In this document: in pieces, positions 1 through 9,703 of the stretch
Layout of the letters: every line of letters starts with the position of its first letter
Numbering within the stretch: the stretch's first letter is position 1
Source: CALCMJ01 sp964475415
GTDB taxonomy: Bacteria; Bacteroidota; Bacteroidia; Chitinophagales; Saprospiraceae
DNA length: 42,254 bases
Direction: 5' to 3'
Assembly: GCA_964475415.1 (NCBI GenBank)
Contig: CAYYWZ010000033.1
Span: forward strand, 1 to 42,254
Made by a program: the position numbers and the translations under genes
The notes under the pieces: model-generated
What the model was told of the DNA's origin: nothing
Seen by the model: only the letters and a program-made list of their open reading frames with translations
The model's database searches: none

Positions 1-58
1 TGATAAAGCAAGGCTTAATTTCTATTTTATCTTGTTTCAATCCTCTTTTGTCAGGCAT
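1..58 (-). CDS. possible start of a downstream gene (partial)
   Basis: An ATG on the minus strand at 58-56 opens a frame that stays open to the window edge (19 codons, beginning MPDKRGLKQDK). It lies 60 bases downstream of the sprA stop and in the same direction, so it could be the next gene of that strand. Too little is visible to name a family, and a frame this short could be open by chance. Confidence 0.3.
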   Translation of the reverse strand, partial: MPDKRGLKQDKIEIKPCFI

Positions 59-118
59 TGTTATAGAAATTTTATACCTAAATTTTATCTTGGACACTTG
101 TGGAATTTTATTTCTTTT

Positions 119-3100
119 CTAATTCAGATTGAACCTCATCGTTATACCTCCTTCTACTGAGGTTGTAGGAAATCCAGTAGAAATATAAGGTGTACGCTTA
201 CTATAATCTACAAACATTCTTATCGTGAAGTTTTCGTTTACATCATAATCTAGTGCTGGATTAATAGAGATCGTTCTACTTCCTCTTGTAGGTTCTGCTT
301 GCGTACCAGAGTCTATCTGATGTCTGTAAGTAACATCATCTCTAAGAGCAAAATCTACGCTAAATAGTAGATCTCTACCTCTCTGATCATTGACATTACC
401 TCTTCTTCCTCTACGTCTATCATCTTTATCATCCTTGTCATCAGCCTTATCGTCATCTTTATCCTTATCTCTTCTGCTTCTTTTCTTATTACCTTTGTCT
501 CCTGTCAAGAATCCGATATTTACATTTTTGAAGGTATATCCCATACCGAAGGTTACCTCAGTACCTCTAGACTCTAGCAATTCTGCATTAGCAACAGATA
601 GACCTAGTTGTCTATTCTTAGAATACTTGAAATCAAGATTCATCTCGTTCTTAGTCTTCATACTTACACCTAAGAGCGGTTCAAAACGTTCGTCTACAAT
701 AACTGCAGGAATCTCGATTCTAGAAAAATAGTTTCCTGTAACTAACTTCGTTGAAGCAAATGGATCTTCAAAATTATATTCCGGATCATTTATAAAGTTA
801 CTTACTTTCAGTGTAGAAGAATATCCATGCTCTATAGAGAAACTCGAGAACAATTCTTTAAACTTATCCAGTTTCGATAAGCCCTTGTAACTTAATCTCC
901 AGTTAGGCAAAGGAATATATGAAGAACTACTTACCTGCTCCTCTAGGTCTGTATTCACATCATAACCATCGATGTCTTTACCTGTATACGCTGCCAAGAA
1001 AGAAGGTACAAGCACCTCTGAACTCAACCTACCATAACCTTGTGCATAATCCTGACCATCTAAAGAGTGAATACCTGCATTAGGATCATTCTCTAGTCTT
1101 GCAGAAACAGATTGTCTGTTATTTTCAAAAGTGGTGAATAAATCATTTATCTGTGCATCTGACCCTTGGAACAAAGTACCCAGGGACATATAACTCACCT
1201 CGAAAGATCCTAGATCTCTAAAGGCTAACTGCTCGAAATTATCTGGATCTCCTGCTAGAGATTTATTCTTAAACTGTTCCGTATGATTCTTCCTATAATT
1301 CTTCTTGAAGTTTACATCGATTCTCAGATCTTTCCATGGTTCGATATCAATATCCGCAGTATAATTTCTTACCTCATCTTGAATCACTTGTTGATTCAGT
1401 GCTCTGTTATTAGAAATCCAACCTCTTTCTGCTGCTTGGAATAGATAATTATTTCTATCTCCAAATGTAATATCAGGCTGTAGTCCTAGTACAAAATTCC
1501 ATCCCGGTGCATCGAAACCATTGGACAAACCAAAATATTCCGTCTCAGGTGTAAACCCTGGTATAATCGTATAGAAATCTTCTCGATAGGAGATATCTAC
1601 TTTCCTTAGCATCATAAGAGGCCTTACTAGAATTTTCTCTACCAGTGACTTCCCCGTTCTCTCCTTTTTCTTACTTTTTCCATCTTTAGCTAGATCCTCT
1701 TTTGTTATTTGTTTAGGATCAGATGTTCTCTTTACATCTTTACGTCTAGAAGATTTACGTGTCTTCTTATCGAAACCCTTCAGATAGGGTATCTTATCAT
1801 ATAGCTTATCAAAATTGAAAGTAGCATTCATGGATCTATTCTGTGAATTCTGAATCATGTTTCCAAGATTAGATCCGTTAATTTCAGTTAACGATCCTGC
1901 TGTCCAGGCATAATTAGATTTATACTGTCCCTTAAGATTCACCCAGTCAAAGCCCGGAATATTTTTCATAGGAACCGTATAACTTACCTGTAGATTATGG
2001 CTATAGTTTTTGTTTCTACCAAAATCTCTTAGGTTATCATTTCTATAGTCTTTTACCGCATCAGGATTTGCCCTCACCTCTGCTGTCACATCTTGACCTA
2101 CCTCATCCACCCAGTCTCTATCTACCGGATCAGCACTTATCCCTACTTGACGATATTCGTCTATTACCGATTCGTTTGTAGCATTGAAAGTTAGTTTCAG
2201 TGCCTTTGTAAGATCCCATCTTAGATCGTATTCTCTCACCCAATTAAACCGCTGGTCATTAAACTTAAACACAGGAGAAGCGGGTTCTCTAAACTCTCTC
2301 TCGCTTCTATACCTATTCAGCTCATTACCAAAACTAAAGGAGTTAGGTAATGGATTGAAATTTATTTCCTTGACAAATTTCAGCAATTTACTTTTGGCAA
2401 TTTTCTTGAACGGTTGTAGGAATTTAGACTTCCTAGAGTAGTCATAATTTAAACCAAATCTATATTCTGTAGCATTATCACTTTTCAGTATAGGATCTCT
2501 TCTTTGTGTTTCTGTAAAGGAATAACTAGCACTTACATTTTCTATATCCCAAGGCTTAGGGGTGCTCGGTTTTTTCTTTTCAGCTGTAGGAGATGGATTA
2601 CCTCTCTGTTTTCTAACGTTGGTCAGGTTTACGGTTCTGATCGTCGTCACATCTTGAGATCTACTCTTTATCTCATCTACTTCTTCTGGTGTACTTGCTA
2701 TATCTATTTTTTCATCTACAGTAAGATCGATATCATAAGGATCATATTTCGGATTCCTTATACTTTTAGAAAACTGTGCATAGAAAGGAACACTTACATT
2801 CCACTTATTAGGTAAGAACTTACCTAACTCCAGATTACTGGCAAGATCATATTCTATTACCTGATCAAAAGATCTTTCCTGTAATCTTTGATCTAATCCA
2901 CCCCATCCAATACTACTATAACTTCCTGATGCAGATAGGTTCCCCAGATCTGCGAGCTGCATATCCATTCTAGCTAGACCTGCTATACCTCCCCCTTCTT
3001 CTAGACCACTTGCTCTTAGTTCGTTGATCCATACCTGACCACAATATCCTTCAGAAGGCGGATTATCATCTATCCTTCTACCATTCACCCGTATACCTAC

Positions 3101-6100
3101 CTGAAAACCTTTGACAAATCCTAGATTAGGATTACCCTTAATTCTTATTGTGTTTTCTGGCTTTTCCGGATCAATTCCATCAAATGAATTTAGAACCAAT
3201 TCGCCGCTTAAATTTCTTTCTTTCTTTAGTTCCGTAAATAATTCTAATGGGAAGTCAAACATATTCTCTTCTCTCCATACGATATCAGATTCTTCTAGAG
3301 ACATATCTGCATTCTCAGAAAGTTTCAACGGAATTTCATATTCGTAATAGTTATTGATATAATCCTTACCTATCCGTAAGAAGATACTTACATCATCATC
3401 ATCTAGATTCTCTACGCCAGGAACATTCTCTGCATGGACAAACATCTGCAACCTTTTAAATCGACGCATATCTAATTCTGTCAACTTATTGATCGCTACC
3501 TCACAAGAATCATTTGCTCTCAGATTACAAAAATTAAGCGCCATAGCTTTTTCATCCTGCAACACATTAGCGAAAGAGCTAAACAAACGTTCCTGCACTA
3601 TACCTTTAGGACTTATATAGTTAAAAGGTAACTTATCTGAGTTCTCTTCTACCCCTATATCATCTACAGAAAACATCAGATCATCAGGAGCTTCTGTAAT
3701 CGGTGTATCGGCAGGTAGACCATAACATAAACTCTGCGCTCTTCGCCACTGGCTTCTCACCATCTCAAATTCTGCAAGTCTCAAGGTCTTTTCCGTAGCA
3801 AAATCATCTACTATCAGTCTCATAAATTGTATCGAACGAAATCCTTGAATTTCATTGACATTTTGTGTAGGGCTATTTAGTGGTATTCTTACCTGATACC
3901 ATACCTCATCAGGATGGGTAGCATCATCAGGAACGATCTCCCCTACTATAAATGGATTATCTGTTACATTCAATCTCCCCCCTTCATTTTCTAATTCTAG
4001 CACATACTTATAATAACTTTCGCCCTCATCTAATGAGAAGTTATTATTTAAGTCTTCAGAATCAGGAAAAGGATTTCCTCTCTCATTCTGAGTACCATCT
4101 GGAGCATTCCCCTGCGGATTACTGAACTTAGAATATCTATCAAATACTGTATTCTGATCTGTATAAATCTCATCATTAAAGAAGACATAATTATCATTTG
4201 CTGGATCTTCTTGTATATCTCTATCTAATCCTGCACTACCTATAGTTTGTAACCATTCATCAAACTTAACTCGTTCGCCATTATCGTTAAGACCATCTAG
4301 ACCTAAATCTTGGAGTTCCCTATTTTCTAGGTCGAAGGCATTATTTGTAGGACTGGTTAGGGGAACATCTGCTAATGCCGTAAAAGCAATAGGTACTTCT
4401 TCTCCGGGCTCTGGAATGGTGTTCTCAAAAAATTGCTGATTATCATTCAGTATATCTTCTGATACATTTCCTAGATGGAACTCTATCTTCCCACGCTCTC
4501 CTGCTTCATGTTGTTTATCTCTTATATCTATATACGGATTAAGAATCCAAAATTCTATGAACTCATAGTTAGCTGCTTCGAAATCATTATTGTTGAAATA
4601 ACGCATGACTCCAGCCCATCTGGATTCTGGATCTCTTAGTTTGAATCTTTGTTCGTTAGGATCATATTCTAGACCAGAAGATATTCCAGGATAACCATCT
4701 GGAGTATCAAAGTTGTAAGGACCTCTCTCATCAGGTCTATAACCTAAATCAAAGGTTCTTAGATTAGCTAATTGTCCTGCAGCTAATTCTCTATTGAAAA
4801 ACTGTCTCTGATCTACTATCCTACTATAAGGATCAGTATTATCTTGTTCTGTTGCCTGTGTTGCCAGGTCTAATACATACCAACTAAGGTTAGCTCTGTT
4901 AGAACCATTGGCTAGATTGTCTACTAGGTTAGCTTCAGGAAAGGTATCTGGCACACTGGCTAAGAACCAACGGTTAACTTGTGAACCCAACGGAAATCCA
5001 TTGATGGCTCCTTCGAAATCATCTATACTTACAGCTCCTTCATCTTCGTCAGGAAGATTAATCGCTCCATTATGACCGGGTCTAAGTGCGGCAACTTCTG
5101 CACTGAAATTAAAGTTAGATGGCTCTTTTGTACTATAAAAAGGTAGCTTATCTACAATTCTAGTTAGTGCCTCAGATTCTGAACTATAATTCATATCTAA
5201 TCCGAATACTCTATTGTTGATCGGATCATCTCCTATGTTAACTTTTTGTGTAAATGGTCGTTCGAATAGCCTAAGGTAAGTAGCACCAAAATTAAGTTTT
5301 TCGCTGACCTCATAATCAGCCCGCATCCCCAGCATGGTCTTCTGCTGGAGGCTAAAGACGGAATTATCTTCGAAGCTAGCATTTATGGGGACACCTGATT
5401 GCAGGTAGGCAGGATTAATTATCCTTACCTTTCCGATACCATAATCTACTTCATAATCTACTCCTTCTTGTAGCAGATCTCCACCTGCAGTAACTCTTAC
5501 TGATCCCTGAGGTATATTCCATGCGCCTAAACTTATTTCTGATGACGAGCTGGACTCAACCTTGACCTGCATCACGAATTTGTTTTTCTCTAAGCTCTGC
5601 CTGGCTATGACGACAGTTGTATCATACAATTCTTGGAACTTGTAAAATTCTGCATCCGCTGGATCAGGTAGGAGCTCATCCAACGATGATCCAAAAGGTT
5701 CTAACACTGGAAAAACAACTGTTGCTGTTCTTTCTATAATCGTAACGCCTGGCACATAATCAAAAACACCATCCGCTTGCGGATCACCAAAGGAATTTAA
5801 CCTATCGAGTTGAAAAAGATTAAGTAAAGGCATATCTCTTTCTACAGGCAAAAATTTAGTCAAAATACCTAGTGTATCATTCTCATAGAAGATATCAAAC
5901 TCAAAATTTTGTCTATCTAAATTAGAGGTTCTCATCGGATAAACGTTCTTCATCATAAGATCCCAAGTAGGATGATCTACTCTTTGGTTAGAACTCTTTA
6001 GCATTTTGACATAGACAACAGATTCTGGCTGTACCAATCCTGTCGTATCCGTATCAGAAACAAGACTCTCATCACTTAACTCTCCTACCTTATATAAGGT

Positions 6101-7561
6101 ATCACAATTTTCTACAAAATAATAGTCGTAAGAAACCCCTAATACTTGGTTAGGTTTCAGTCTGACATTGAGAGATATGAATCCTAGCTCTGGGCTATAA
6201 GTGTATTCTGAGCTGTTCAGCAATCTTCCTCTGAATACCTCAAAATCTCGAGTCTGTGTCAGATTGTACTGACTACTTCTAAGCATAGAACTCGTATTAT
6301 CCTTCCTTCTCGTCATATCATCCGTCGCAAGACCATTTTCTAAGTAGAGTTCGTTAGCACCATTGTAAGGTAGTCGGAAACCATCTCTTCCTAATCCTAT
6401 TTGTTCATTTGTAGGATCATACTGAGCATTTTCGTTAGAATATTTATCCACATCTGGTTCTGCAAGATCACCTATGGCACAGATTGTTGTACTATTTAGC
6501 TGGTAATCTGGTCTATCATCTGATACCCATACTTGGATATTATTCATTCTGAACGGTGTATCTAAGAAAGGTAGACTACTGAGTGTCGACTCATAAGTAT
6601 CTCTGTGATAATGAGATATGAAGAAGTGTCTATTTTCATCATATTCATCAGGTCTTATCTCTATATCTTGTAAGGTACTACCATTCTTGGTTTGTACACT
6701 TTGGGTTTGGGACCTTTGCTGAGATGCTAATAAGGAAAGTCTTAGTTTTCCAAATTGTAACTCTGTCTTCAGCCCGAACAAACTCTGCGCTCCTTGTATG
6801 AGCGAACTTCTCAAGGGTAGACTTACATTACCAGCTTCTATTGTTTTGATGATATCATCCTCAGAGAACTCCTCTGTATCGTATTCTAGTTTTATCTTTC
6901 TGTCAAAATCAAAGGTCGCCTGAGTATCATAGTTAAACCCTAATTTCATTTTCTTACCGATCTGACCATCGACATTCATCTTTATATTCATGTCAAAATC
7001 AAAACCACCTCGAGTCTGTTGTCTAGTATCTAAGTTAGGGTTAAGCGTTTTTTGGTAATCTCCACCAAAGGTAAGATCTATATTACCCTGCGGTTGGATA
7101 TCTACTTCTGTACCACCGAAGAGTCTATCTACTAGATTATTTTGTATATCTATCTTAGAAATCGGATCTACTATCCCACTTTTAGATTTATATCCGCCAG
7201 AAATTCCCGCAAGATTTTGGAAATAAGCCTTATCCTGTTGTTCATTTTGCCATTTTACATATTCCTCGAAGGTCATGTAAGTAGGTGTTCGATAATATTC
7301 TTCCCCTATTTTTTCGAAAATGAGGTAGCGATCCGTTACAGGATCATATTCTACCTGCTGTTCTAGGTTAGAAGGTTTTATGTCAAATGGATTAGTAGAA
7401 GGATCACTGATGAAATCATCGTATCTATCATTAAGCGGAATGGTGTCTAGCGCAACTAACTGATTTTCAACATCTAAATCATAAATAACAGGACCAGTCT
7501 CCAATGAGAATAACTGTCCGATTACTCCGATTATACTTACAATTACAAGCTTCAGTCTCAA
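119..7561 (-). CDS. sprA: T9SS outer membrane translocon SprA/Sov
   Basis: This 2480-residue protein matches the giant outer-membrane channel of the type IX secretion system (SprA in gliding Flavobacteria, Sov in Porphyromonas), which passes folded cargo with C-terminal sorting tails across the outer membrane. Length fits the family (about 2,400). The N-terminus is a hydrophobic export signal (residues 1-20, MRLKLVIVSIIGVIGQLFSL). The rest is rich in alternating beta-strand segments with aromatic and Asn/Asp turns, and the C-terminal strand ends MRFNLN. The start is a TTG, placed immediately after an in-frame TAG at 7564-7562, so no longer form is possible. A highly charged Lys/Asp/Arg stretch lies near residues 2358-2397, and a Lys/Arg-rich segment occurs in the middle. 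ruvA lies 101 bases upstream on the same strand, an arrangement common in Bacteroidota. The T9SS cargo gene at 20.6 kb is a likely client. Confidence 0.95.
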   Translation of the reverse strand: MRLKLVIVSIIGVIGQLFSLETGPVIYDLDVENQLVALDTIPLNDRYDDFISDPSTNPFDIKPSNLEQQVEYDPVTDRYLIFEKIGEEYYRTPTYMTFEEYVKWQNEQQDKAYFQNLAGISGGYKSKSGIVDPISKIDIQNNLVDRLFGGTEVDIQPQGNIDLTFGGDYQKTLNPNLDTRQQTRGGFDFDMNIKMNVDGQIGKKMKLGFNYDTQATFDFDRKIKLEYDTEEFSEDDIIKTIEAGNVSLPLRSSLIQGAQSLFGLKTELQFGKLRLSLLASQQRSQTQSVQTKNGSTLQDIEIRPDEYDENRHFFISHYHRDTYESTLSSLPFLDTPFRMNNIQVWVSDDRPDYQLNSTTICAIGDLAEPDVDKYSNENAQYDPTNEQIGLGRDGFRLPYNGANELYLENGLATDDMTRRKDNTSSMLRSSQYNLTQTRDFEVFRGRLLNSSEYTYSPELGFISLNVRLKPNQVLGVSYDYYFVENCDTLYKVGELSDESLVSDTDTTGLVQPESVVYVKMLKSSNQRVDHPTWDLMMKNVYPMRTSNLDRQNFEFDIFYENDTLGILTKFLPVERDMPLLNLFQLDRLNSFGDPQADGVFDYVPGVTIIERTATVVFPVLEPFGSSLDELLPDPADAEFYKFQELYDTTVVIARQSLEKNKFVMQVKVESSSSSEISLGAWNIPQGSVRVTAGGDLLQEGVDYEVDYGIGKVRIINPAYLQSGVPINASFEDNSVFSLQQKTMLGMRADYEVSEKLNFGATYLRLFERPFTQKVNIGDDPINNRVFGLDMNYSSESEALTRIVDKLPFYSTKEPSNFNFSAEVAALRPGHNGAINLPDEDEGAVSIDDFEGAINGFPLGSQVNRWFLASVPDTFPEANLVDNLANGSNRANLSWYVLDLATQATEQDNTDPYSRIVDQRQFFNRELAAGQLANLRTFDLGYRPDERGPYNFDTPDGYPGISSGLEYDPNEQRFKLRDPESRWAGVMRYFNNNDFEAANYEFIEFWILNPYIDIRDKQHEAGERGKIEFHLGNVSEDILNDNQQFFENTIPEPGEEVPIAFTALADVPLTSPTNNAFDLENRELQDLGLDGLNDNGERVKFDEWLQTIGSAGLDRDIQEDPANDNYVFFNDEIYTDQNTVFDRYSKFSNPQGNAPDGTQNERGNPFPDSEDLNNNFSLDEGESYYKYVLELENEGGRLNVTDNPFIVGEIVPDDATHPDEVWYQVRIPLNSPTQNVNEIQGFRSIQFMRLIVDDFATEKTLRLAEFEMVRSQWRRAQSLCYGLPADTPITEAPDDLMFSVDDIGVEENSDKLPFNYISPKGIVQERLFSSFANVLQDEKAMALNFCNLRANDSCEVAINKLTELDMRRFKRLQMFVHAENVPGVENLDDDDVSIFLRIGKDYINNYYEYEIPLKLSENADMSLEESDIVWREENMFDFPLELFTELKKERNLSGELVLNSFDGIDPEKPENTIRIKGNPNLGFVKGFQVGIRVNGRRIDDNPPSEGYCGQVWINELRASGLEEGGGIAGLARMDMQLADLGNLSASGSYSSIGWGGLDQRLQERSFDQVIEYDLASNLELGKFLPNKWNVSVPFYAQFSKSIRNPKYDPYDIDLTVDEKIDIASTPEEVDEIKSRSQDVTTIRTVNLTNVRKQRGNPSPTAEKKKPSTPKPWDIENVSASYSFTETQRRDPILKSDNATEYRFGLNYDYSRKSKFLQPFKKIAKSKLLKFVKEINFNPLPNSFSFGNELNRYRSEREFREPASPVFKFNDQRFNWVREYDLRWDLTKALKLTFNATNESVIDEYRQVGISADPVDRDWVDEVGQDVTAEVRANPDAVKDYRNDNLRDFGRNKNYSHNLQVSYTVPMKNIPGFDWVNLKGQYKSNYAWTAGSLTEINGSNLGNMIQNSQNRSMNATFNFDKLYDKIPYLKGFDKKTRKSSRRKDVKRTSDPKQITKEDLAKDGKSKKKERTGKSLVEKILVRPLMMLRKVDISYREDFYTIIPGFTPETEYFGLSNGFDAPGWNFVLGLQPDITFGDRNNYLFQAAERGWISNNRALNQQVIQDEVRNYTADIDIEPWKDLRIDVNFKKNYRKNHTEQFKNKSLAGDPDNFEQLAFRDLGSFEVSYMSLGTLFQGSDAQINDLFTTFENNRQSVSARLENDPNAGIHSLDGQDYAQGYGRLSSEVLVPSFLAAYTGKDIDGYDVNTDLEEQVSSSSYIPLPNWRLSYKGLSKLDKFKELFSSFSIEHGYSSTLKVSNFINDPEYNFEDPFASTKLVTGNYFSRIEIPAVIVDERFEPLLGVSMKTKNEMNLDFKYSKNRQLGLSVANAELLESRGTEVTFGMGYTFKNVNIGFLTGDKGNKKRSRRDKDKDDDKADDKDDKDDRRRGRRGNVNDQRGRDLLFSVDFALRDDVTYRHQIDSGTQAEPTRGSRTISINPALDYDVNENFTIRMFVDYSKRTPYISTGFPTTSVEGGITMRFNLN

Positions 7562-7662
7562 CTATAGTATCTTTTCTTATTAAATCACAAAAAATTTTAT
7601 CCTACCTTATTCGTAATGAGAACGGATAAATAACGCAAATATGGGAGTAAGAGTATATCAAA

Positions 7663-8259
7663 CTATGATAATTGCCTTAAAACTTCTTTTATGATGTCCT
7701 CCACTGTAAACGAAGAATCTGCGCTTTTCATTACGTGATCTAGTTTTTTCTCTATAATTGTCTTTTGAAATCCTAGAGATTGTAGTGCAGACATAGCCTC
7801 AGCCTTAGTATTCATCGAAGTATTAGAGACAATTTCCACCTTAGAGTCATCTGCAATCTTAGCTATTTTGTCTTTTAGATCGAGTATAATTCTTTTGGCA
7901 GTCTTGGGCCCAATTCCTTTTACCTTATTGAAAACAGCAACATTTTCTGATAATATCGCACTATTCACCTCTGATGGCGATAAGTAGGATAAGATAACTC
8001 TACCGGTATTGCCTCCAATTCCTGATACTGATATCAATAAGGTGAACAAATTTCGCTCTTCTTCCGTAAAAAACCCATATAAAGTATGACTATCTTCCCG
8101 AATCATCAAATATGTATAGATCTTTGCAGATTCTAAGGCTTCTATTTCAGAATAAGTGTTCAGACTTATATTGACATGGTATCCGACCCCATTAACATCT
8201 AAGTATACAAACGTAGGCGTTTTCAATGTCAGTTTACCATTAAGATATGCTATCATCAA
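7663..8259 (-). CDS. ruvA: Holliday junction branch migration protein RuvA
   Basis: RuvA binds four-way DNA junctions and loads the RuvB helicase for branch migration in recombination repair. The 198 residues are the normal length. Domain I starts MIAYLNGKL and includes the usual DVNGVGYHV segment. Domain II carries two helix-hairpin-helix motifs (SVSGIGGNTG and KVKGIGPKTAKRIILDLKDKI). The C-terminal domain III (about residues 150-198), which contacts RuvB, ends in the expected short helix bundle. Two ATGs stand side by side (8259 and 8256); the second gives the more typical N-terminus. A minus-strand -7 box lies 16 bases upstream, so the leader is very short. sprA follows on the same strand. 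Confidence 0.96.
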   Translation of the reverse strand: MMIAYLNGKLTLKTPTFVYLDVNGVGYHVNISLNTYSEIEALESAKIYTYLMIREDSHTLYGFFTEEERNLFTLLISVSGIGGNTGRVILSYLSPSEVNSAILSENVAVFNKVKGIGPKTAKRIILDLKDKIAKIADDSKVEIVSNTSMNTKAEAMSALQSLGFQKTIIEKKLDHVMKSADSSFTVEDIIKEVLRQLS

Positions 8260-8275
8260 TTTTTATATTAGACGG

Positions 8276-8283
8276 CAAAAGTA
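8276..8283 (-). promoter_or_regulatory. ruvA promoter -7 element
   Basis: Read on the minus strand the bases are TACTTTTG, an exact match to the Bacteroidota -7 consensus TAnnTTTG. It lies 16 bases from the first ruvA ATG. No TTG was found at the expected -33 distance, so only the -7 half is supported. Confidence 0.6.
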
Positions 8284-8382
8284 CAAAAGGTATCTCACAT
8301 ATTATATAAAATTATAATATGATGTACTTTTAGTTGCATACCCCCGAAAAATAATCCTCTAAGGATTTTAAGCTTAGATAGA

Positions 8383-8410
8383 TTGTATTATGCGGACTTC
8401 ACTACATTTG
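8383..8410 (+). promoter_or_regulatory. purD promoter (-33 TTG and -7 TACATTTG)
   Basis: TTG at 8383-8385 and TACATTTG at 8403-8410 are separated by 17 bases, matching the Bacteroidota TTG-N17..23-TAnnTTTG promoter exactly. Transcription should start near 8415. The open frame of purD formally extends back to this same TTG, but since the TTG sits in the -33 element it would not be in the mRNA. The site therefore decides the start codon. Promoters for ruvA and purD are divergent within about 130 bases. Confidence 0.75.
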
Positions 8411-8430
8411 TGTCAAAATATAAAGTAGCT

Positions 8431-9699
8431 ATGCAGAATATCATGATTTTAGGAAGTGGCGGAAGAGAACATGCTTTTGCTTGGAAAATCAAACAGAGTA
8501 AGCAGTGTGGATCATTGTTTGTCTGCCCAGGTAATGGTGGAACTAAGGCCATTGCTACGAATCTGGATATAGGAGTATCAGATTTTGCTGCGATTAAAAA
8601 CGCTTGTATAGAACATGCTATAGATATACTACTTGTGGGTCCTGAAGTTCCCTTAGTAGAAGGCATCTATGATTACATGCAAGAGGAACTACCTACACTC
8701 GCTGTAGTAGGTCCTTCAAAAGCGGCCGCTGAGCTAGAAGGTTCTAAAGCCTTTGCCAAGGAATTTATGGAAGAAAATAATATTCCTACAGCAGGATCTT
8801 TTACGGTAACAACTGATAATATGGCTGCAGGGATTAATCATTTACAATCTTATGAAGGTCCTTATGTGCTAAAAGCGGATGGTCTGGCTGCAGGAAAAGG
8901 TGTGCTTATCATACAAGACCAAGCAGAAGCAATAAGTGCACTCGAGGAAATGCTAGGAGGACAGTTTGGACAAGCAAGTAATACGGTCGTTATAGAAGAG
9001 TTCTTGGATGGGATAGAGTTTTCTGTATTCGTTCTTACTGATGGGAAGCATTATAAGATCCTACCCGTAGCAAAAGATTATAAGAGAATCGGAGAAAACG
9101 ATAAAGGTCTGAATACAGGAGGTATGGGTTCTGTCTCTCCAGTGAGCTTTGTAGATGTAGCAATGATGCAACAGGTAATAGACCGTGTTATAGAACCTAC
9201 TATGAAGGGTATAAAGAATAGAAATCTTACTTATAAGGGGTTCATATTTATAGGACTTATCAGTGTAGATAACAAACCTTATGTTATAGAATACAATGTA
9301 AGAATGGGAGATCCAGAAACTGAAGTTGTTATCCCTAGAATCAAAAATGACTTTGTAGCATTACTGAAGGCAACTGCAGAAGGCTCGATAGATAAAGCTA
9401 CATTAGATGTGGATCCGAGATATTGTACTTCTGTATTTTTGGTATCTGGTGGCTATCCAGAAAAATATGAAAAGGGGAAAGAAATAAAATCTCTGAACCA
9501 AGTGCGAGACAGCATCATTTTTCATGCTGGTACTAGAGAGGAACAAGGGAAAATAGTTACCAACGGAGGACGTGTAATCGCAGTAAGTTCCATGGGAGCA
9601 AACAAGGAGGAAGCCTTGTCCATATCAATGAAAAATGCTGAGCTTATAGACTTTGATAAAAAGTATTACAGAACAGATATAGGCTTCGATCTAAAGTAA
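8431..9699 (+). CDS. purD: phosphoribosylamine-glycine ligase PurD
   Basis: PurD (GAR synthetase) makes glycinamide ribonucleotide from phosphoribosylamine, glycine and ATP, the second step of de novo purine synthesis, in the cytoplasm. The N-terminal GSGGREHAFAWKI motif, the ATP-grasp core with KADGLAAGKGV, the segment GGMGSVSP, and the metal-binding EYNVRMGDPETE are all intact. The protein is 422 residues, a normal length. I chose ATG 8431 because the upstream TTG at 8383 belongs to the promoter and because the resulting MQNIMILGSGG aligns with family N-termini; ATG 8443 is a second candidate. The murF/alr gene begins four bases after the stop, so the two are probably cotranscribed. Confidence 0.96.
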   Translation: MQNIMILGSGGREHAFAWKIKQSKQCGSLFVCPGNGGTKAIATNLDIGVSDFAAIKNACIEHAIDILLVGPEVPLVEGIYDYMQEELPTLAVVGPSKAAAELEGSKAFAKEFMEENNIPTAGSFTVTTDNMAAGINHLQSYEGPYVLKADGLAAGKGVLIIQDQAEAISALEEMLGGQFGQASNTVVIEEFLDGIEFSVFVLTDGKHYKILPVAKDYKRIGENDKGLNTGGMGSVSPVSFVDVAMMQQVIDRVIEPTMKGIKNRNLTYKGFIFIGLISVDNKPYVIEYNVRMGDPETEVVIPRIKNDFVALLKATAEGSIDKATLDVDPRYCTSVFLVSGGYPEKYEKGKEIKSLNQVRDSIIFHAGTREEQGKIVTNGGRVIAVSSMGANKEEALSISMKNAELIDFDKKYYRTDIGFDLK

Positions 9700-9703
9700 T
9701 CAA

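Noticed and set aside
390..731. Plus-strand open frame rich in Leu and Ser opposite sprA
   Set aside because: It is the complement of the charged Lys/Asp/Arg stretch of sprA and has no family resemblance.
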